A stretch of 64,000 bases of DNA from a bacterium (GTDB lineage Bacteria > RBG-13-66-14 > B26-G2 > WVWN01). Under the pieces are notes generated by a model, which was given only the letters and a program-made list of their open reading frames with translations, was not told where the DNA came from and ran no database searches. Positions 60,069-64,000 of this stretch are shown here, in pieces. The stretch's first letter is position 1; each line of letters begins with the position of its first letter. Location of the stretch: NCBI GenBank assembly GCA_035529855.1, contig DATKVX010000079.1, positions 1 through 64,000 on the forward strand, written 5' to 3'. A program made the translations under genes and the position numbers.

Positions 60069-60081
60069 ACGGCCGCGCGTT

Positions 60082-61593
60082 ATGGAATACGACTGGCTTA
60101 GCCTCTTACCTCATTTGATACTCGCCGGCGGCGCGGTATTGCTGGTGGCGGCGAGCGCGGCCTCGCGGCGGTTCGCCGGCGCCGTGGCGCCCTATTTCAC
60201 GGTCGCCGTCGCCGCGGCCACGGCCGTCGCGGCGCTGGTGCTGTGGCGCGAGCCGGCGGTTTCGTGGTTCGGCGCGCTTACCGTCGACCCGTTCTTCGTT
60301 ATATTCGCGGTCATCTTCTGCGCGGCGCTCGCGCTCGTGGCGCTGTTGTCGGCGCGTTACGCTCCGCTCGAGGGCAGCGACCGGCCCGAGTACTACGCCC
60401 TCCTCATAATGGTGACGTGCGCCGTATCGTTTATGGCGTCGGCCACCAACCTCGTCCTCATCTACGTCGCGATCGAGTTCTCCAGCATACTCTCGTACGT
60501 TCTGGTCGGGTATATCCGCGGCGACCGGTTCTCGGCCGAGGCCGGCCTGAAGTACTTCCTCTACGGCGCGGCCGCCTCCGCCGTGATGCTCTTGGGCTTC
60601 GGCCTCCTCTACGGTATGACCGGCGCCACCGACCTGGCCGCTATCGCCCGGAGTTTACCGCGGGTGGAATGGGCGTTCGGGTCGTGGGGCTACCTGACGT
60701 TCCTCGCCCCGGTGACCGGAGCCGCGGCGACGCTGCCGCCCGAGTTCGTATTCCTGGCGTTCGCCCTGATTCTTGTAGGCCTGGGTTATAAAATCTCGGC
60801 CGTTCCCTTCCATATGTGGGCGCCGGACGCGTACCAGGGCGCGCCCACGCCCATCGCGGCGTTCCTGTCGGTCGCGTCCAAGGCGTCGGGGTTCGCCGTA
60901 ATCCTACGGCTCGTTCTGACGCTGCACGCGCCGCTGGACATGGTTTACGGCGGCTGGACCAAGTACCTGGCGGCGCTGGCGGTGGCGTCGATGGTCTTCG
61001 GCGTCCTGGTCGGCATCGTCCAGAAGGACGTGCGGCGGCTGCTGGCCTATTCGTCGATCGCTCACGCCGGCTTCGCGTTGTTGGGCGTCGTCGCCGATAC
61101 CCACCTCGGCTTCGCGTCGGTCCTCGTATATCTTGCGTTGTACGCGGCGATGAACATCGGCGCTTTTGGGACGGTGGCCGTTATAGGCCACGTTACGGGC
61201 GGCTATGACTTGAAGGATTACGCCGGTATGGGGAAGCGGCACCCCATCCTCGCCGCGGCCCTCGCGGTCTTCCTGCTCGCGCTCGCCGGTATCCCGCCGC
61301 TGGCCGGCTTTTTCGCCAAATTCTATATATTGGCGGCGTTGATCGCGCGGGATTATATTTTCCTCGCCGTGGTCGCGATTTTGGCCAGCGTCGTCGCGCT
61401 TTTCATGTACGCGCGCGTGCTAAAGCCGATGTACTTCGGCAAGGCGGAGGGCGAGGACATGCGGCGGGTTTCGCCGGCCGCGGCGGTGGCTCTCCTCATA
61501 TGTTTCATCTTTACGGTACTCCTCGGCGTTTGGCCGCAGCCACTGGTAGCGTGGGCTAAGGCCGCGGTGGTACCCCTTTTACCGCGAATATAA
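60082..61593 (+). CDS. nuoN: Complex I subunit NuoN
   Basis: A 503-residue antiporter-like subunit: NLVLIYVAIEFSSILSYVLVGYIRGDRFSAEAGLKYFLYGAAASA, KISAVPFHMWAPDAYQGAPTPIAAFLSVASKA, QKDVRRLLAYSSIAHAGFALLG. Last gene of the nuo operon, followed by a terminator. Confidence 0.95.
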   Translation: MEYDWLSLLPHLILAGGAVLLVAASAASRRFAGAVAPYFTVAVAAATAVAALVLWREPAVSWFGALTVDPFFVIFAVIFCAALALVALLSARYAPLEGSDRPEYYALLIMVTCAVSFMASATNLVLIYVAIEFSSILSYVLVGYIRGDRFSAEAGLKYFLYGAAASAVMLLGFGLLYGMTGATDLAAIARSLPRVEWAFGSWGYLTFLAPVTGAAATLPPEFVFLAFALILVGLGYKISAVPFHMWAPDAYQGAPTPIAAFLSVASKASGFAVILRLVLTLHAPLDMVYGGWTKYLAALAVASMVFGVLVGIVQKDVRRLLAYSSIAHAGFALLGVVADTHLGFASVLVYLALYAAMNIGAFGTVAVIGHVTGGYDLKDYAGMGKRHPILAAALAVFLLALAGIPPLAGFFAKFYILAALIARDYIFLAVVAILASVVALFMYARVLKPMYFGKAEGEDMRRVSPAAAVALLICFIFTVLLGVWPQPLVAWAKAAVVPLLPRI

Positions 61594-61619
61594 TTTTAGT
61601 TTTATTATACCGACGTAAC

Positions 61620-61642
61620 CCCGGCCGCGAGCCGGGTTTTTT
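61620..61642 (+). terminator. Terminator of nuo operon
   Basis: CCCGGC / GCCGGG stem with loop CGCGA, then TTTTTT, 26 bases after the nuoN stop. Confidence 0.75.
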
Positions 61643-61656
61643 AATTTTTCGAGGCG

Positions 61657-61685
61657 TTGATTTAGGGAACGGTTTCTGATAAGAT
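61657..61685 (+). promoter_or_regulatory. Promoter of M23-thiDN unit
   Basis: TTGATT (61657-61662), 17-base spacer, TAAGAT (61680-61685), 24 bases upstream of the M23 ATG. Confidence 0.6.
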
Positions 61686-61709
61686 TTAAATTAGTCGGGT
61701 GGAAACGCT

Positions 61710-62858
61710 ATGTTTAAACGCGATTACACATTAATGATAGGTTCGCATTCGTCGGGGCGCGTACGGTCGGTCCATTTATCACGGCGTATTATTACCGCGC
61801 TGGCCGTATTCTCGTGCAGCCTCGCCGTAAGCGCGGGCGGCGTCGCGGTGACGTTGTATTACAACTACCGCGCGATGGACCACGCCGTCCGGCCTACGTT
61901 CGAACGGAACCGCCGGTTGACGGGCGAGAACCGTCATCTCGGCGGCGAGCTCGGCCGGCGGGACGAGGTCATATCCGATTTGAGCTTCCGACTCCAAAAG
62001 GAACGCGACGACTACGCGCTCCGGTTGGAGGAGCTCGACGCGGCTTTGAAAAAGCTCGATAAGTTCTACACCGACCTCAGGATAATGGCGGGATTTAAGT
62101 TAGACGCTAAATCGGCGAAGAAGCTCAGCGCCGGGGGGCCGACGATAAGCGAGGCCGAGTATTTCGACGCGCTCTACAAACTGGACGAGGAACGCTTCGG
62201 AACCGAAGCGCGGCGGCACGAGCGAACGCTGCGCACCTTTTGCGTAGGTTGCGAAAAGGAGTTTCTGGTCCTGCGGCGCTTGCTGGAACGCCGCAAATCC
62301 CTCTTGGCGGACGTTCCCGATATGCCGCCGGTGAAGGGTATTATAACGTCGTACTTCGGCGCGCGGCGTTGGCGAGGCCGCATCCACGGCGGGTTGGACA
62401 TCGCGGCGCCCGCCGGTACGCCGATAGGCGCTCCGGCCGAGGGCGTAGTGGTGGTCGCGGGCCCGTATCCGTACTACGGAAACGTCATCTTCCTCGACCA
62501 CGGCGGCGGGTTTTCGACGCGTTACGGCCACCTGGCCAAAGCGGACGTCAAGGTCGGCGACCGCGTCGAACGCGGGGACGTAATAGGCAAAGTTGGCGCC
62601 ACGGGCCTGGCTACCGGCAACCACCTCCACTACGAGGTACGCATTAATAACGTGCCGGTCGACCCGTACAACTACCTCAGCGCCAAATTGCCGGTTCACA
62701 TCGTCGACGGCAGCAAACTAAAGGTGGTCGAGATTCCCGACGACGCCGACCTACTTATCCCGGACGAGGTTTTCGAAGAGTACGAGAAGAAAGCCTCGGC
62801 GGAGGCGGCGAAAGTTCCCGTTAAAGCAGTTCGCGAAGAAGCGGAGCCGAATAAATGA
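61710..62858 (+). CDS. M23 peptidase with membrane anchor (second copy)
   Basis: A 382-residue protein: short cytoplasmic start MFKRDYTLMIG, transmembrane helix about 28-50, coiled coil (about 60-115), then an M23 domain with IHGGLDIAAPAGT and HLHYEVR zinc ligands. A CVGC pair lies before the domain. The MFKRDYTLMI ... SSGRVRSVHLSRR opening is common in M23 proteins placed near bactofilin genes, but no bactofilin gene is within the window. Overlaps thiDN by ATGA. Confidence 0.85.
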   Translation: MFKRDYTLMIGSHSSGRVRSVHLSRRIITALAVFSCSLAVSAGGVAVTLYYNYRAMDHAVRPTFERNRRLTGENRHLGGELGRRDEVISDLSFRLQKERDDYALRLEELDAALKKLDKFYTDLRIMAGFKLDAKSAKKLSAGGPTISEAEYFDALYKLDEERFGTEARRHERTLRTFCVGCEKEFLVLRRLLERRKSLLADVPDMPPVKGIITSYFGARRWRGRIHGGLDIAAPAGTPIGAPAEGVVVVAGPYPYYGNVIFLDHGGGFSTRYGHLAKADVKVGDRVERGDVIGKVGATGLATGNHLHYEVRINNVPVDPYNYLSAKLPVHIVDGSKLKVVEIPDDADLLIPDEVFEEYEKKASAEAAKVPVKAVREEAEPNK

Positions 62859-64000
62859 AGGCTAAAGTGGCGTTGACTATAGGAGGGCTCGACCCTTCGG
62901 GCGGCGCCGGCATAACCGCGGACGTCGTTACTTTTTCGGTTATCGGCGTGTACGGCGCCGCGGTCGCGACGGCTATCACGTACCAAAATACGCGCGGCGT
63001 CTCCGGATTTTGGGCCGTCGGCGAGCGCGACCTGAAGGCGCAGTTGGACGCGGTGTTGGACGACGTCGACGTAGCCGCGGTGAAACTCGGCATGTTGGCG
63101 TCCGACCGCTTGGCGTACGAGTTAGGGCCGTACTTGTCCAAGTTCAAGGACGGCGGCGTCCCGGTGGTATTCGACCCCGTAATGAAGGCCGGTGCGGGTC
63201 AGCCGTTATACGAGGGCGTACCGGAGAAGGCGTTTGCGGACGTCATCCTGCCGCAGGTATCGTTGGCGACGCCCAACAGCTTCGAACTCGCTTACCTCGT
63301 GGACGACGAGCCGGCGCAAAATCACGGCGAGCTGCGGACGCAGGTGCGGGTGTTCCACGGACGGTACGGCCTGTCGGTCCTGGCCACCGGCGGCCACGTG
63401 GGGAGCAAAGCCGACGTAGTGGATATTCTCTTTACGGGCGCGGAGATGCGCGAGTACCGCCGGGCCCGGGTGGAGGGGCCCATCCACGGGACCGGTTGTC
63501 TGGTCGCGGCCGCAGTAACGGCCTATTTGGCGTTCAACGCCGACGTCCTGGAGGCCTTCGAACGCGGGGAGGAATACGTAAGCGCCGCGGTGACGGGCGC
63601 GGTCACCCCCGGGAAGGGCGCCTCGGTACCCGGTCGGACGGCCGCGGTGTTCGGCGACGCCGAGCGGTGGCGCGTATACAACAATTTGCTCCGCGCGGTC
63701 AACGTCTTCGAGGCGGCCAGCGGGACGTACAAGTTGATACCGGAGGTCGGGACCAATATCGCGTACGCAATACCGGACGCGCGTTCGGTGGATGAGGTGT
63801 GCGCGGTGTCGGGGCGGGTCGCGCGGGTGGGCGCCGCCGTACGCGCGTGCGGGACGCCGGCGTTCGGCGCGAGCCGCCATATGGCGCGCGCGGTGCTCGC
63901 GGCGATGAAGCACGACGCGTCGGCTCGAGCCGCTATGAACGTCCGTTTCGGCGACGACGTACTCGCCGCGTGCTCGGAGCTCAATTACCGCGGGGCGGGT
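62855..64000 (+). CDS. thiD: ThiD-ThiN fusion: HMP-phosphate kinase / thiamine-phosphate synthase (partial)
   Basis: An open frame of 382 codons from ATG 62855 that runs off the window. Residues 1 to about 250 are ThiD: LTIGGLDPSGGAGITADVVTF, AITYQNTRGV, VFDPVMKAGAG and the catalytic IHGTGCLVAAAV. From about residue 275 the sequence is ThiN-like: KLIPEVGTNIAYAIPDARS, GRVARVGAAVRACGTPAFGASRHMARAVLAAMKHD. ThiN replaces ThiE as thiamine-phosphate synthase, mainly in archaea and some deep-branching bacteria. The 3' end is missing. Confidence 0.85.
   Translation, partial: MKAKVALTIGGLDPSGGAGITADVVTFSVIGVYGAAVATAITYQNTRGVSGFWAVGERDLKAQLDAVLDDVDVAAVKLGMLASDRLAYELGPYLSKFKDGGVPVVFDPVMKAGAGQPLYEGVPEKAFADVILPQVSLATPNSFELAYLVDDEPAQNHGELRTQVRVFHGRYGLSVLATGGHVGSKADVVDILFTGAEMREYRRARVEGPIHGTGCLVAAAVTAYLAFNADVLEAFERGEEYVSAAVTGAVTPGKGASVPGRTAAVFGDAERWRVYNNLLRAVNVFEAASGTYKLIPEVGTNIAYAIPDARSVDEVCAVSGRVARVGAAVRACGTPAFGASRHMARAVLAAMKHDASARAAMNVRFGDDVLAACSELNYRGAG

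Overview
The window is 64 kb of GC-rich, densely packed bacterial chromosome. The cell it implies is Gram-negative (diderm): it carries an LptE-like lipoprotein, a BamD-like lipoprotein, a TonB-dependent receptor, a PorV/PorQ-type outer-membrane protein and many lipobox signal peptides. A GWxTD-domain protein, a PorV-like protein, FlgD-like C-terminal domains and NHL propellers together suggest an uncultured FCB-like or candidate-phylum lineage. That placement is inference; there is no rRNA gene here to test it. I see no tRNA, rRNA, CRISPR array, transposase or integrase.

Left part (1-20.7 kb). A minus-strand operon carries purine nucleoside phosphorylase, a HAD phosphatase, a small membrane protein and an AmrS-type radical SAM enzyme. 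It ends with a lower-GC TolB-like lipoprotein gene set between two copies of the 34-bp 3' end of amrS. A divergent, lower-GC two-gene unit (4.05-5.4 kb) has its own near-consensus promoter. Then come rpsT, a minus-strand HNH/lptE/holA operon, and two secreted propeller-like proteins that share an identical C-terminal tail core. A surface cassette follows (TonB-dependent receptor, large secreted protein with a FlgD-like end, PorV-like protein), then an operon of GWxTD protein, lipoprotein, bamD, nadD and yqeK.

Middle (20.7-49 kb). A long minus-strand run reads from folK-panB-panC-panD through a giant TPR protein, an outer-membrane barrel, hslU, a second AmrS and the TldD/PmbA peptidase pair; a flippase gene lies beyond a terminator. 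Rightward genes encode an unusual DegT-family enzyme (catalytic Lys replaced by His, plus a Cys cluster), a GT2 glycosyltransferase and an M23 peptidase. Further on are a thioredoxin-fold/TPR lipoprotein, rqcH, an aminotransferase-rsfS-argS operon, a DUF4388 protein and two tandem GT39-like membrane glycosyltransferases.

Right part (49-64 kb). A complete proton-pumping complex I core (nuoABCD, HIJKLMN) without the NADH-oxidising module nuoEFG. Four unrelated genes interrupt it: an unknown possible sensor, a secreted protein, a GNAT-like protein and a TPR protein. After a terminator come a second M23 peptidase and a ThiD-ThiN fusion that runs off the window.

Promoters found by eye are mostly sigma-70-like with 17-bp spacers. 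Several lie so close to the start codon that the transcript would be nearly leaderless.
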